Shown here: positions 50,586-59,463 of the stretch, piece after piece | How positions within the stretch are numbered: the first letter of the stretch is position 1 | Layout of the letters: each line of letters begins with the position of its first letter | Source of the DNA: Rhodoplanes serenus | GTDB lineage: Bacteria > Pseudomonadota > Alphaproteobacteria > Rhizobiales > Xanthobacteraceae | Length of the DNA stretch: 64,000 nucleotides | Reading direction: 5' to 3' | Assembly: GCA_945897515.1 (NCBI GenBank) | Contig: CAMDFO010000005.1 | Coordinates: 1 to 64,000 of the forward strand | Notes under the pieces: model-generated | Told to the model about the DNA's origin: nothing | Databases searched by the model: none | Seen by the model: the letters and a program-made list of their open reading frames with translations, nothing else | Translations under genes and position numbers: made by a program

Positions 50586-50711
50586 CTACTTCTTACCCAT
50601 GCCCTGGCCCATCGGCATCTTGCCGCCGAACGGCTGGTTCTTCTGCTTCTTGTTCTTGTCGGCCTTCGGTTTCTTCTTCTCTTTGTTCTGTTTCTGGTCA
50701 CCCTTCGCCAT
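50586..50711 (-). CDS. small lysine-rich protein
   Basis: A 41-residue very basic protein (MAKGDQKQNKEKKKPKADKN, then KKQKNQPFGGKMPMGQGMGKK). GAGAGGA precedes the ATG at 50711. Similar tiny Lys-rich proteins occur in Bradyrhizobium relatives; the function is unknown. Low complexity makes recognition of homologues unreliable. Confidence 0.6.
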   Translation of the reverse strand: MAKGDQKQNKEKKKPKADKNKKQKNQPFGGKMPMGQGMGKK

Positions 50712-50881
50712 GACACATCCTCTCTGAGTTGATTTCGCGTCGATCGCCGCGCTCTCCCCGATGGAGGTGGCGACCGGCCCCGCGACGATTCGGACTCTGG
50801 CGCGAGTTCCGGCCGGTTTCAATCGGCGGTGGGCTGCGGACCGGCGCCGCCCACCGCAATATTTTGGGTCATTTACTCCCC

Positions 50882-50984
50882 TGTCATTCCGGACGCCGCG
50901 CTAGCGGCGATCCGGAATCCAGAACAACGACCCGTCTCGTGGCTGGATTCCGGGTTCGCGCGAAACGCGCGCCCCGGAATGACA
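50882..50984. repeat. dispersed palindromic repeat
   Basis: Ends TGTCATTCCGG (50882-50892) and CCGGAATGACA (50974-50984), with two internal stems. It lies 7 bp after the end of the aldehyde dehydrogenase gene and 170 bp upstream of the Lys-rich gene. Confidence 0.85.
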
Positions 50985-50991
50985 GCAAGTG

Positions 50992-52422
50992 CTACCCGTG
51001 CGAGATAAACTTGGTGCTGAGATACGCGCCCAGCCCCTCGGTGCCGCCCTCGCTGCCGTGGCCGGATTCCTTGACGCCGCCGAACGGCGTTTCCGGCGTC
51101 GAGATCGCGATCGAGTTTACGCCGACCATGCCGGACTCGATGGCGTCGCCGATCGCGGCGGCGGTCGAGTTCGACGACGTGAAGGCGTAGGCCGCCAAAC
51201 CGAACGGCAAGGAGTTGGCGCGCTCGACCACCTCGTCGAAGGTCTTGAACGTGACGATCGGCGCCACCGGGCCGAACGGCTCCTCGGTCATGATCTTGCT
51301 GTCATCCGGGATGTCGGTGATGACGGTCGGCTCGTAGAAATAGCCCTGGTTGCCGCGGCGCGCGCCGCCGGTCTGGATGGTGCCGCCGCGGCTCTTGGCG
51401 TCGGCGACGATGGAGTCCATCGCATCGAGCCGGCGCGCGTTGGCGAGCGGACCCATGGCGGTGCCCTTCTCCAGTCCGTCGCCGACCTTCACGCCCTTGG
51501 CGTATTCGGTGAAGCGCGTCAGGAAGCGCTTGTACACGTCCTCCTGCACATAGAACCGCGTCGGCGAGATGCAGACCTGGCCGGCGTTGCGATACTTGAA
51601 CGCCGCGATGGTGTCGGCGGCCTTCTCCGGGTCGGCGTCGCCGAACACCACGACCGGCGAATGGCCGCCGAGCTCCATGGTGGTTCGCTTCATATGCTTG
51701 GCCGCGAGTTGCGCGAGATGCTTGCCGACCGGGATCGAGCCGGTGAACGAAATCTTCCGCACCGCGGACTTGGTCATCAGGTGCTCGGACACTTCGGACG
51801 GCACGCCGAACACCAGGTTGAGCACGCCCGCCGGCAGGCCGGCGTCGGCGAAGCACTTCACCATCTCGACGCAGGCGCCCGGCGTCTCTTCCGACGCCTT
51901 CAGAATCAGCGAGCAGCCGGCGGCCAGCGCGCCGCCGATTTTGCGGGCCGGCGTCAGCACCGGGAAATTCCACGGCGTGAACGCAGCGACCACGCCGACC
52001 GGCTCGTGCACCACGAGTTGGCGCGTGCCTTTCGCGCGCCCAGGCACGATGCGGCCGTAGGAGCGCTTACCTTCTTCGGCGTACCAGTCGATGATGTCGG
52101 CCGACACCAGCACCTCGCCGCGGGATTCGACGTAAGGCTTGCCCTGCTCCAGCGTCATGATCTTGGAGATCGCGTCGTGGCGCTCGCGCATCAGGTCGGC
52201 GGCCTTGCGCAGGATCTTGGAGCGGTCGTAGGCCGAGGTCGCGCGCCACACCGCAAAACCCTTCTTGGCGGATTCCAGCGCCTCGTCGAGATCGGCCTTG
52301 TTGGCGTGCGGCAGCGAAGCCAGCGGCTTCTCGGTCGCCGGGTTGATGACGTCCTCGGCCTTGTTGCCGCCGCCGTTCTTCTTCCACGCGCCGTCGATGT
52401 AAAGGCCGAGCTCGCTGTACAT
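50992..52422 (-). CDS. NAD(P)-dependent succinate-semialdehyde dehydrogenase-type ALDH
   Basis: A 476-residue class I aldehyde dehydrogenase with catalytic Cys284 (GQVCISPTRF) and general base Glu250 (MELGGHSPV), plus FTPWNFPV and FTGSIPVGKH cofactor motifs. The TRF after CIS is typical of the succinate/glutarate semialdehyde group. GAGGAA lies before the ATG. Probably oxidises a semialdehyde from ring cleavage or amine catabolism; the preferred aldehyde is inferred. Confidence 0.88.
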   Translation of the reverse strand: MYSELGLYIDGAWKKNGGGNKAEDVINPATEKPLASLPHANKADLDEALESAKKGFAVWRATSAYDRSKILRKAADLMRERHDAISKIMTLEQGKPYVESRGEVLVSADIIDWYAEEGKRSYGRIVPGRAKGTRQLVVHEPVGVVAAFTPWNFPVLTPARKIGGALAAGCSLILKASEETPGACVEMVKCFADAGLPAGVLNLVFGVPSEVSEHLMTKSAVRKISFTGSIPVGKHLAQLAAKHMKRTTMELGGHSPVVVFGDADPEKAADTIAAFKYRNAGQVCISPTRFYVQEDVYKRFLTRFTEYAKGVKVGDGLEKGTAMGPLANARRLDAMDSIVADAKSRGGTIQTGGARRGNQGYFYEPTVITDIPDDSKIMTEEPFGPVAPIVTFKTFDEVVERANSLPFGLAAYAFTSSNSTAAAIGDAIESGMVGVNSIAISTPETPFGGVKESGHGSEGGTEGLGAYLSTKFISHG

Positions 52423-52527
52423 GGGTGTTCCTCGTTATGAATGGTTCGTTGGGTGCAGGATTAGCATTTCCGGCAGGGTGCGGCCACCCGTGGATGGCGA
52501 CGAAGAGCCGGCCTCCGCTCTCTCCCC

Positions 52528-52614
52528 GTCATGGCCGGGCTTGTCCCGGCCATCCCGATTCATTTGGCACCGTGCTCTCCTTATCGAGATCGCCGGGACA
52601 AGCCCGGCGATGAC
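52528..52614. repeat. dispersed palindromic repeat
   Basis: GTCATGGCCGGGCTTGTCCC arm followed by an inner stem and ending CCGGCGATGAC. It lies between a Bug gene and the aldehyde dehydrogenase start. Confidence 0.8.
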
Positions 52615-52681
52615 ATCGAGTGTGTAGCTCGCGCGCCCGATGACGACGGAGTGTGTGGCACTGGTTTCTCTCCGCGCTCCG

Positions 52682-53677
52682 CTACTGCTGCGGGGCGACC
52701 TGCCGGACGATCGGCCGCCATTTCTCCTGCTCGGCCTTGATGAAAACCGCGAGCTCGGCCGGCGACATCGAACGCACCTCGTTGCTCAAGTCGGCGAATT
52801 TCTTCTGCAAGGCCGGGTCCGCCAGCGCCTTGCGCAGGCCTTCGCTTATCTTTTCCACCACCGCCGGCGGAGTGCCGCGCGGGCCGACCAGCACGAACCA
52901 GCCCGACGCGTTGAAATCCGGAAGTATGCCGGCGATCGTCGGCACCTGGGGATGGCGCGTCAGGGGCTGCTGCGCGGCGACGCCGAGCATGGTCATGCCG
53001 GCGCCGGTCGCGGCGCCACCGAGGCCGGACAGCGTATCCACGATCACCGGCACGCGACCGCTCAGCACATCGCTGAGCGCCGCCGCCGTGCTCGGATAAT
53101 GCACCATGGTCAGATTGGCGCCGGTGCGGGCGCGGAACCATTCCGCCGTCATGTGCTGCAAACCGCCGCGGGTGCCGGCCGAAAAATTCAAACCCTCGGG
53201 GCGCTGCTTGGAGAGCGCGACCACATCGGCAAGCGACTTCGCGCCGAGCTTGTCCGACGTCGCGATGATGAACGGCTGCTCGCCGACGAAACCGATCGGG
53301 ACGAAATCGTCGATGTTGAAGTTCAGGTTTTTGTTGATCTCCGACAGGCTGACGAACACCGACGACGCCGCGAGGAACAGCGTGTAGCCATCGGGCGGAG
53401 ACGCCGCCAGCGCACGCGCCGCAACGAGGCCGCCCGCGCCGGGCTGGTTGATCACCACCATCTGCTGCCCGATCGCGGGCGAAATGTGCTCGGCCATGAT
53501 CCGGGCGATGACGTCGATCGAGCCGCCGGCGCCCTGCTGCACGATCACCTTCACGGGCTGCGTCGGATAGCCCTGCACCTGCGCCGCCGGCGGGCTCGCT
53601 AGCAAAGCCGCCGACGCTATCGCGGTGACGGCGAGCCACCGCAGAGGGCCGGCTTTGGAAATCGTCGATGGGCGCAT
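52682..53677 (-). CDS. Bug-type (TctC) periplasmic solute-binding protein
   Basis: A 331-residue protein with a signal peptide (about residues 12-33: LRWLAVTAIASAALLASPPAA) and Bug motifs YPTQPVKVIVQQGAGGSIDVIAR and VVINQPGAGGLVAARALAASPPDGYT. More distant from the tandem pair at 40.3 kb than they are from each other, and closer to classical Bug proteins. GGGAGGA precedes ATG 53677. No TctA/TctB nearby. Confidence 0.88.
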   Translation of the reverse strand: MRPSTISKAGPLRWLAVTAIASAALLASPPAAQVQGYPTQPVKVIVQQGAGGSIDVIARIMAEHISPAIGQQMVVINQPGAGGLVAARALAASPPDGYTLFLAASSVFVSLSEINKNLNFNIDDFVPIGFVGEQPFIIATSDKLGAKSLADVVALSKQRPEGLNFSAGTRGGLQHMTAEWFRARTGANLTMVHYPSTAAALSDVLSGRVPVIVDTLSGLGGAATGAGMTMLGVAAQQPLTRHPQVPTIAGILPDFNASGWFVLVGPRGTPPAVVEKISEGLRKALADPALQKKFADLSNEVRSMSPAELAVFIKAEQEKWRPIVRQVAPQQ

Positions 53678-54385
53678 GCATCCTCCCGAAGTTTGTCGGC
53701 CGCAGCTTACAGAATTTCGGGACCGCGGGGATAAATCGAAGGCACGAAGCCGCGCACGCACGGTTTCTCGTTCTCGCGACGCGCTGCGTCCGGGTTTGGG
53801 AAATTCTCACCCTCGAAAAATCCGGGGGGTGAAGCGCCGACAGGCGCTGGTGCGGAACGCCGCACCCACGGCCCGCCTCGCGGTCGGACCTGTCCCTCCA
53901 TCGGGAGGGACGCCAGCCGATAACGCCGGCCGGCACGCCTTTCGGCGCTTCACCGCGGCATTTAACAGTCCCGGGCCAAGCTTCTTGAACCCGGCATTCG
54001 CGCTGGGCCAATGCAGTCAGCACCTGACAGAGCGACCGTAGTGCCGCCCGGTTGATGCCCGGAACCGCCCGAGTGCGAGGTTACGAGCCTCGCCCGCAGG
54101 ACGCCGCACCCCATCCCGTTCAAAGATCGTCTCATGAGAACGTCCCTCGGCTGGATGGGATGGATAGGAATATAGAGATTATAGGATTTAAGTCAACAGA
54201 TAAATCTTCGAACATCCGACACTCTACGGTCGGCTGTATGAGCCCGATGGAGTTCGAACGGCAGGCGGGATTGGCTTGGGCGGGTTCAACCAAATCGGGG
54301 GCAAGCCAGACTTCGCAACACTCAGCCCATCCTACGCAGGTTTAGCCGCTTGCTCCCGACACAGGGCCGGTGGATGCTCTGCTGC
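53678..54385. other. 708-bp gene-free stretch
   Basis: Open frames here (for example at 53625-54041 plus) have no recognisable protein and no ribosome site. The region contains the structured element at 53828-53954 and, at about 54165-54230, the most AT-rich segment of the window (ATAGGAATATAGAGATTATAGG-like), which may be a promoter or a foreign remnant. I see nothing else in it. Confidence 0.5.
53828..53954. repeat. 127-bp structured palindromic element (possible dispersed repeat or ncRNA)
   Basis: An outer stem of 13 bp (53828-53840 with 53942-53954, perfect) encloses a 7-bp hairpin (53849-53855/53860-53866, loop AACG) and an 8-bp hairpin (53892-53899/53904-53911, loop ATCG). The layout is a multi-branched RNA-like fold. 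It differs from the TGTCAT-ended repeats. I have an unproven impression of having seen related sequences in Bradyrhizobium-type genomes. Confidence 0.6.
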
Positions 54386-54595
54386 ATGGAAAGAGAGCGT
54401 AATCTTGCGGTGTTCTCGGCAATCCTTGTCGGCGCCGTGCTGTGGATCGAGCTCGGCAATCGCAGTGAAATCGAACCCCCTCAGGTGGCCGAGTATCGTC
54501 CTTGCACCGATTCGGACGCGATGCCGTACAGCGCGCGTTGCATCGGATTCATGATGGGATCGCGCCTTCAAAGCAGGCCAGAGATCGCCAACTGA
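54386..54595 (+). CDS. small membrane-anchored hypothetical protein
   Basis: A 69-residue protein with one N-terminal hydrophobic segment (NLAVFSAILVGAVLWIEL) and a short C-terminal part containing two Cys (PCTDSD, ARCIG). It could be an inner-membrane anchor or a short secreted protein. No ribosome site is obvious at ATG 54386, and the family is unknown. It precedes the cupin gene by 17 bp. Confidence 0.5.
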   Translation: MERERNLAVFSAILVGAVLWIELGNRSEIEPPQVAEYRPCTDSDAMPYSARCIGFMMGSRLQSRPEIAN

Positions 54596-54612
54596 GCCAC
54601 GCGAGGACAACC

Positions 54613-55023
54613 ATGCACGCACCTGACGACTACAAGGAATTGAAACTCAAGCTCGATGGGATGGTGCCGGCCGGACATGGATTCCACCGCAACCTGCTGT
54701 TCGATGCGATGTATGCCTCGCTGCCGCGCGACTCTCAGGTGAAGGTTCAGATCTACAACGCCGAGATCGTGCCAGGCGGCTTCACCAATTGGCACTGTCA
54801 CAATGGCGCCGCGTTCTTCGTCGCGCTGCAGGGCCAGTTCGAGGCCCATTTCCAAGAGGGCGTGCTGGTCAAGGCCAAAGCCGGAGAATGCTATTCCGAA
54901 CCGATCGCCAAATTTCACCGCGGGCACAACCCGCATCCCGACCTGCCCTATCTATGCGTCGGCCTATGCTTCACCTCGCCTGACCGCGACCATGTCACCA
55001 ATTCAGTCGAGCGCCCGTGGTGA
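54613..55023 (+). CDS. cupin-domain protein
   Basis: A 136-residue single-domain cupin. The metal motif region is NWHCHNGAAFFVALQGQFEAHF with GxxxHxH-type ligands, and a later KAGECYSEPIAKFHRGHNPHPD. A GCGAGGA ribosome site precedes the ATG. Role unknown: small cupins act as dioxygenases, isomerases or regulatory proteins. Confidence 0.75.
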   Translation: MHAPDDYKELKLKLDGMVPAGHGFHRNLLFDAMYASLPRDSQVKVQIYNAEIVPGGFTNWHCHNGAAFFVALQGQFEAHFQEGVLVKAKAGECYSEPIAKFHRGHNPHPDLPYLCVGLCFTSPDRDHVTNSVERPW

Positions 55024-55100
55024 GTTGTTAGCGCGTTACGCTTGTGCCGGCGGACGACGAACAGACGGGAAAACCCGCGAAATAAATTAGGGGGAATGAC

Positions 55101-55625
55101 GTGGGACAGGTTTATCAGACCGACTTATGGCGCGACCTCTTTGTCATGCTCGGCACATCGGCGGCGGCGCTGCTTGGCCTCTTGTTTGTCGCAACCTCGA
55201 TTCATCTCGATGAGATCACGAAAAACTTCTCGTACCGCACCCGCGCGCTCAACAACAGCTACATGCTGATCTTCACGATGGTCGAAGCCATCATCGTTCT
55301 CACGCCGCAGCCGATCGAGCTGTTGAGCGGTTCGCTCGTCGTCGCCAATCTCGCCATCATCTGGATCCCGATCAGGAATACGTATCTCTACGGCTACAAA
55401 AATCGGGACGTCGGTCATCGCGGCGGCTGGGCGCTTTGGCGGGGCGTCGGATATCTGCTCGCGCTCACGATTGGCATCGCGGGCGGGGCTCTCACGCTGC
55501 ACTCGCCGAATGTCGGCCTTTACCTGATCACGGTCAGTTGCGGCGCGCTGCTCGTCATCGTGGCGCTCAATTCGTGGTCGGTCCTGCTCGGGATCGGGCA
55601 GATGGAACAGAAGATAAAAACCTAG
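55101..55625 (+). CDS. hypothetical multi-pass membrane protein
   Basis: A 174-residue protein with about four hydrophobic helices (LFVMLGTSAAALLGLLFVATS, SYMLIFTMVEAIIVL, LLALTIGIAGGALTL, LYLITVSCGALLVIVAL). The YQTDLWRDLFVMLGTSAAAL opening recalls an uncharacterised family in soil alphaproteobacteria. GTG 55101 is the start, with AGGGGGA close upstream. It is convergent with the SDR gene. Confidence 0.7.
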   Translation: MGQVYQTDLWRDLFVMLGTSAAALLGLLFVATSIHLDEITKNFSYRTRALNNSYMLIFTMVEAIIVLTPQPIELLSGSLVVANLAIIWIPIRNTYLYGYKNRDVGHRGGWALWRGVGYLLALTIGIAGGALTLHSPNVGLYLITVSCGALLVIVALNSWSVLLGIGQMEQKIKT

Positions 55626-55648
55626 CGGGCTCGCAACGACGCGTCCCC

Positions 55649-56401
55649 TCATCCCACGCTGAGAAACGCGCCGCCGCTGACGTTGATCATCTGGCCGGTG
55701 ATGTAGCGCGCGTGCGGGCCGAGCAGAAAGCGCGTCAGCGGCGCGGTGTCGGTCGGCCACGCGCCGCGGCCGAGCAGCGGCCGGTACACCGGGTGCTGCG
55801 GCATCTCGTGCGGAGCGTCGGGCTTGGCGAGCTGGCCCGGAACGATGGTGTTCACGGTAATCCGGCGCGGACCCAGTTCCATCGCCAGCGCGCGGGTGAA
55901 GCCGGCGATGCCGGCTTTGGCTGCGATCACGTGGGCGCGGTCGGGGCCGCCCAGCGTGCCGGACAGGCCGCCGACGTTGATGATGGAGCCGGCGTCACTC
56001 GCCTTGATCGGTTCGAGGCACGCCTTCACGCACAGGAACGCGCCGTCGAGGATGACGCTGGTGAATCGGCGCCAGTCCTCGAAGCTCATGTCCTCGATCT
56101 TCCGGGATTCGCGCAGCGCCGCGTTGTTGACGAGATAGTCGATGCGGCCGAATTTTTGCAGCGCGGCCTTCGCCATCGCCTCGACCGCGGGGGCGTCGAC
56201 GACGTCGGCGACGGCGAGGATGGCGCGGCCGCCCTTGGCTTCGATCTCCCGGACGACGCCCTCGCCTTCGGCGCGGTTCTGCCGGACGTTGACCACGACG
56301 GCGCAACCCGCCGACGCAAGCTCCAACGCCATCTCGCGGCCGATGCTGCGGCCTGCTCCGGTGATGACGGCGACGCGGCCGGTGAGTTCTTTATCGCTCA
56401 T
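55649..56401 (-). CDS. short-chain dehydrogenase/reductase-like protein lacking the catalytic Tyr
   Basis: A 250-residue SDR with cofactor motif TGAGRSIG, VNNAA, a Ser in GGLSG (147) and the Lys of the YxxxK motif (K162), but residue 158, normally Tyr, is Val (AHVIAAK). The DNA reads GTG at that codon, so it is not a sequencing-like TAY change. The protein may have lost the reductase chemistry, or be a reductase using another residue, or serve as a subunit. GGAGGGT precedes ATG 56401. Confidence 0.78.
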   Translation of the reverse strand: MSDKELTGRVAVITGAGRSIGREMALELASAGCAVVVNVRQNRAEGEGVVREIEAKGGRAILAVADVVDAPAVEAMAKAALQKFGRIDYLVNNAALRESRKIEDMSFEDWRRFTSVILDGAFLCVKACLEPIKASDAGSIINVGGLSGTLGGPDRAHVIAAKAGIAGFTRALAMELGPRRITVNTIVPGQLAKPDAPHEMPQHPVYRPLLGRGAWPTDTAPLTRFLLGPHARYITGQMINVSGGAFLSVG

Positions 56402-56415
56402 GCGTAACCCTCCAG

Positions 56416-56521
56416 TGTCATCACCGGGCCGGCGCATAGCGCCGAGTCCCGGTGATCTCGATTCCCGTGGCACCAGCCCTGCCCCGATTGTCGGGATGGC
56501 CGGGACAAGCCCGGCCATGAC
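56416..56521. repeat. dispersed palindromic repeat
   Basis: TGTCATCACCGGG at the left and CCGGCCATGACG at the right, with internal stems (ATCACCGGG/CCCGGTGAT and ATGGCCGGG/CCCGGCCAT). It lies between the SDR start and the MFS gene end. Confidence 0.8.
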
Positions 56522-56547
56522 GGGGAGAGGACGAGTCCAATTTCAGT

Positions 56548-57822
56548 TTACCCCGCCACCGGCACCGCGCGCGGCGTCGCCGCCTCGCGATTGTAGCCGA
56601 TGAACAGCACCATGATGGCGGCGAGGAAGCACAAGAGCCCCGACAGCATGAAGGCGTGCATGTAGGTGTCGAAGTTGACCCGCAGCACGCCGCCGAGGAA
56701 CGCCGCGCTCGCGCCGCCGAACTGGTGCGCGCAGGTGATCCAGCCGTACATGATGCCGGTCTTCTCGCGGCCGAAGGTCTGCGTCGTGAGCCGCACGGTC
56801 GGCGGCACGGTGGCGATCCAGTCCAGCCCGTAGAACGCGGTGAACAGCGCCAGCCCGTAGAAGGTGTCGAACGAGAACGGCAGGATCAGCAGCGACACGC
56901 CGCGCAGCGCGTAATACATGCAGAGCAGCTTGCGGCAGTCGATGCGATCGCTGAGCCAGCCCGAGCCGGTGGCGCCGACGAAATTGAAGATCGCCATCGA
57001 GGCCAGCAGTCCGGCGGCGGCGACCTCGGGGATGCCGTTGTCGATGCAGGCCGGGATCAGATGGGTGCCGATCAGTCCGTTGGTCGAGGCGCCGCAGACG
57101 AAGAACGTGCCGGCCAGCAGATAGAAGTCGCGGGTGCGAAGCCCCAGCCGCAGGCCGTCGAACGCGGTGCGCACCGGATTGCCGGACGAGCGGGCCTCGG
57201 GCTTGGCGCCCGGCACTTCGCCATAGGCGGTGACGCCCATCTCCTCCGGTCGGTCGCGCATCAGGAAGATCACCGCCGGCACCAGGCCGAGCACGACGCC
57301 GGCGACGATCATCGCCATGTAGCGCCAGCCGTAATTGGCGGTGACGATGGCGAGCGGCGGCAGGAACAGCAGTTGCCCGGCGGCGACCGACGACGACAGC
57401 AGGCCCAGCACCAGACCGCGCCGCGCCACGAACCAGCGCGACGCGATGACGGCGGCGAGCACGTTGGCGGTGAAGCCGATGCTGGAGCCGACCATCAGGC
57501 CCCACAGCACGACGAGCTGCCAGGATTCCGTCATCAGCGTGGTGAGCGCGACGCCGGTGCCGATCGTCAGCAGCGCGGCGACGATGGTGCGGCGGATACC
57601 GAAGCGGTCCATCGTGGCGGCCGCGAACGGCGCCATCAGGCCGTACAGACAGATGTTGACGCCGACCGCGAACGAGATGGTGGCGCGCGACCAGCCGAAC
57701 TCATTTTCGAGCGGCACCACGAACACGCCCGGTACGGCGCGAATGCCGGCGCTGACCAGCAGGGTGAGGAAGGTGATGCCGGCGATGACCCAGGCGTAGT
57801 GGAAGGCGCGGGGTTTGGTCAC
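56548..57822 (-). CDS. major facilitator superfamily transporter
   Basis: A protein of about 424 residues with 12 predicted membrane helices. It opens VTKPRAFHYAWVIAGITFLTLLVSAGIRA, like oxalate/formate or monocarboxylate-type MFS carriers. The substrate is unknown, a carboxylate being plausible given the neighbours. The open frame continues 38 codons into the adjacent palindrome, so the GTG at 57822 (family start) is preferred to an ATG at 57936. Confidence 0.85.
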   Translation of the reverse strand: MTKPRAFHYAWVIAGITFLTLLVSAGIRAVPGVFVVPLENEFGWSRATISFAVGVNICLYGLMAPFAAATMDRFGIRRTIVAALLTIGTGVALTTLMTESWQLVVLWGLMVGSSIGFTANVLAAVIASRWFVARRGLVLGLLSSSVAAGQLLFLPPLAIVTANYGWRYMAMIVAGVVLGLVPAVIFLMRDRPEEMGVTAYGEVPGAKPEARSSGNPVRTAFDGLRLGLRTRDFYLLAGTFFVCGASTNGLIGTHLIPACIDNGIPEVAAAGLLASMAIFNFVGATGSGWLSDRIDCRKLLCMYYALRGVSLLILPFSFDTFYGLALFTAFYGLDWIATVPPTVRLTTQTFGREKTGIMYGWITCAHQFGGASAAFLGGVLRVNFDTYMHAFMLSGLLCFLAAIMVLFIGYNREAATPRAVPVAG

Positions 57823-57836
57823 AAGGACCACCCCAC

Positions 57837-57919
57837 TGTCGTCCCCGCGAAGGCGGGGACCCAGGGCGACAGCACCGGTGCGGCCAAGGAGCTGGGTCCC
57901 CGCCTTCGCGGGGACGACA
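57837..57919. repeat. dispersed palindromic repeat with 28-bp perfect arms
   Basis: The left arm begins TGTCGTCCCCGCGAAGG and the right arm ends GCGGGGACGACA; the 28-bp arms are perfect complements. It lies just upstream of the MFS start, between it and the MmgE/PrpD gene. Confidence 0.9.
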
Positions 57920-57952
57920 GGTGGAGGGTGCGGCATTCCAAACCCAAGATAT

Positions 57953-59323
57953 TCACCCCCGCAACGCGGACAGATCGATCCGCGGGCTTCCGAACAAACC
58001 CGCCGCCAGCTTCAGCGCGGCGGCAACACGTGCAGAATCGCACCCGCCGTGACGCGCGTTGAGGGCGAACTTGTCCTCGATGTCGGCGCGGGTCAATGGC
58101 TCATGCGCGCCGCCGCGCATGTGCGGCTGGCGCTCCTCGATCGTGCTGCCGTCGCGCAGCGCGACGCGGATATGGCCGGTGAAGTTTCTGGGGTACGGAT
58201 TGTCGGGATCGATGCGGTAGCGCACCTTCTGCGCCAGCGCGACCACGGCCGGTTCCTGCACCGCGGCGTCGGTGAAATCGGCGAGGCCGACGTTGCCGCG
58301 GACGAACCCCGAGGCGATGCAGTACGGCTGGGAGAACTTGCCGGCATAGCCGTTGCGGGGCGTCTGCTTGGCGGCGAGCGGCTCCCACAGCCGATGCACG
58401 GTGCCCTCGCCGACATCGCAGACCATCTCGACGATGTCCTCGGCCTTGATGCCGCGCGAAGCCAACCGCCGCGCGCAGTCGATATACGGGTGGGTCATGG
58501 TCCCGCACGGATACGGCTTGAACGCCAAAGTCTGCGTCACCCAGCGCGTGCCGAAATCGCCGGTCAGTGCGCCGTAGTCGCCGTCGAGCGTGTTGGCGAA
58601 TCCATGAAACAGCCCGTGGGTGCCCTCGAACACCGTGCGCGGCCCGGAGAACCCGGCGCGCGCCAGCATCGCCGCGCGATAGCCGGACTGCGCCGCCCAG
58701 CCGGCGTGCATGCGCTTGGTCCAGGTGCCCTCGGCCAGATACTCGATGATGCCCGACGCCAGGCTGCCGACCACGCCGAGCGCATCGACGGTTTGCTTTT
58801 CGGTGAGCTTGAGCGCGACCGCGACGCCGGCAGCGGCGCCGACCGCGCCGTACACCGCCGTGGGATGGAAGCCGGCCTTGTGCGCTCGGGTCGGCGCGAC
58901 CGTGCTCAGCCGGCACATGGTCTCGATGCCGATGGCGATGCCCTTGAGCGCCGACGCGCCGTCCGCGCCGTGGCGCTCGCAGGCGGCGAGCACCGCCGGC
59001 ACCAGCACCGCGCCGGCGTGGACCGGGCCGCCCTCGAAGGTGTCGTCGAAATCCTCGCCGTGCGCCGCGGTGCCGTTGACGAAGGCCGCGCCCGCCGCGC
59101 TCAGGGTGCGTTTATGACCGATGGCGGTACAGGAGCCGTCGTCGTCCCAGCCGGCGAGCGCAGCCTGGACATAGTCCTCGTTGCGCGCGGCGAGGCACAG
59201 GCCCACCACGTCGATCAGGGTTTCCTCGCATTTGGCGCGCACCGCTTCCGGCAGGCGATCGACCGCGGCGATGCGGTTGGCGAGGTGTTCAGCGACCGCG
59301 ATGTCGGGGAGTTTTGCGTCCAT
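57953..59323 (-). CDS. MmgE/PrpD-family protein (2-methylcitrate dehydratase-like)
   Basis: A 456-residue protein of the MmgE/PrpD family (GTAAHGEDFDDTFEGGPVHAG, GSLASGIIEYLAEGTWTKRMHAGWAAQSG, FKPYPCGTMTHPYIDCARRL). Relatives dehydrate 2-methylcitrate or aconitate-type acids, but many in this group are of unknown specificity and cluster with transporters of exotic acids. No prpB/prpC genes are near, so propionate metabolism is not indicated. Confidence 0.88.
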   Translation of the reverse strand: MDAKLPDIAVAEHLANRIAAVDRLPEAVRAKCEETLIDVVGLCLAARNEDYVQAALAGWDDDGSCTAIGHKRTLSAAGAAFVNGTAAHGEDFDDTFEGGPVHAGAVLVPAVLAACERHGADGASALKGIAIGIETMCRLSTVAPTRAHKAGFHPTAVYGAVGAAAGVAVALKLTEKQTVDALGVVGSLASGIIEYLAEGTWTKRMHAGWAAQSGYRAAMLARAGFSGPRTVFEGTHGLFHGFANTLDGDYGALTGDFGTRWVTQTLAFKPYPCGTMTHPYIDCARRLASRGIKAEDIVEMVCDVGEGTVHRLWEPLAAKQTPRNGYAGKFSQPYCIASGFVRGNVGLADFTDAAVQEPAVVALAQKVRYRIDPDNPYPRNFTGHIRVALRDGSTIEERQPHMRGGAHEPLTRADIEDKFALNARHGGCDSARVAAALKLAAGLFGSPRIDLSALRG

Positions 59324-59352
59324 CAGATTCTACTATCCCCACACTCTCAGAC

Positions 59353-59433
59353 TGTCATCGCCCGCGAAGGCGGGCGATCCAGGCGGCATTCCTTGGCGGA
59401 AGACTGGATGCCCCGCCTTCGCGGGGCATGACA
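59353..59433. repeat. dispersed palindromic repeat
   Basis: TGTCAT...ATGACA ends with internal stems CGCCCGCGAAGGCGGGCG and GCCCCGCCTTCGCGGGGC, matching the copy at 44521. It lies between the permease end and the MmgE/PrpD start. Confidence 0.87.
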
Positions 59434-59463
59434 AGGGGAATTGGGACAAATGCCAAGGGGATA

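Noticed and set aside
57823..57936. 38-residue N-terminal extension of the MFS transporter
   Set aside because: The extension is the translation of a dispersed palindromic repeat and has no membrane or conserved feature.
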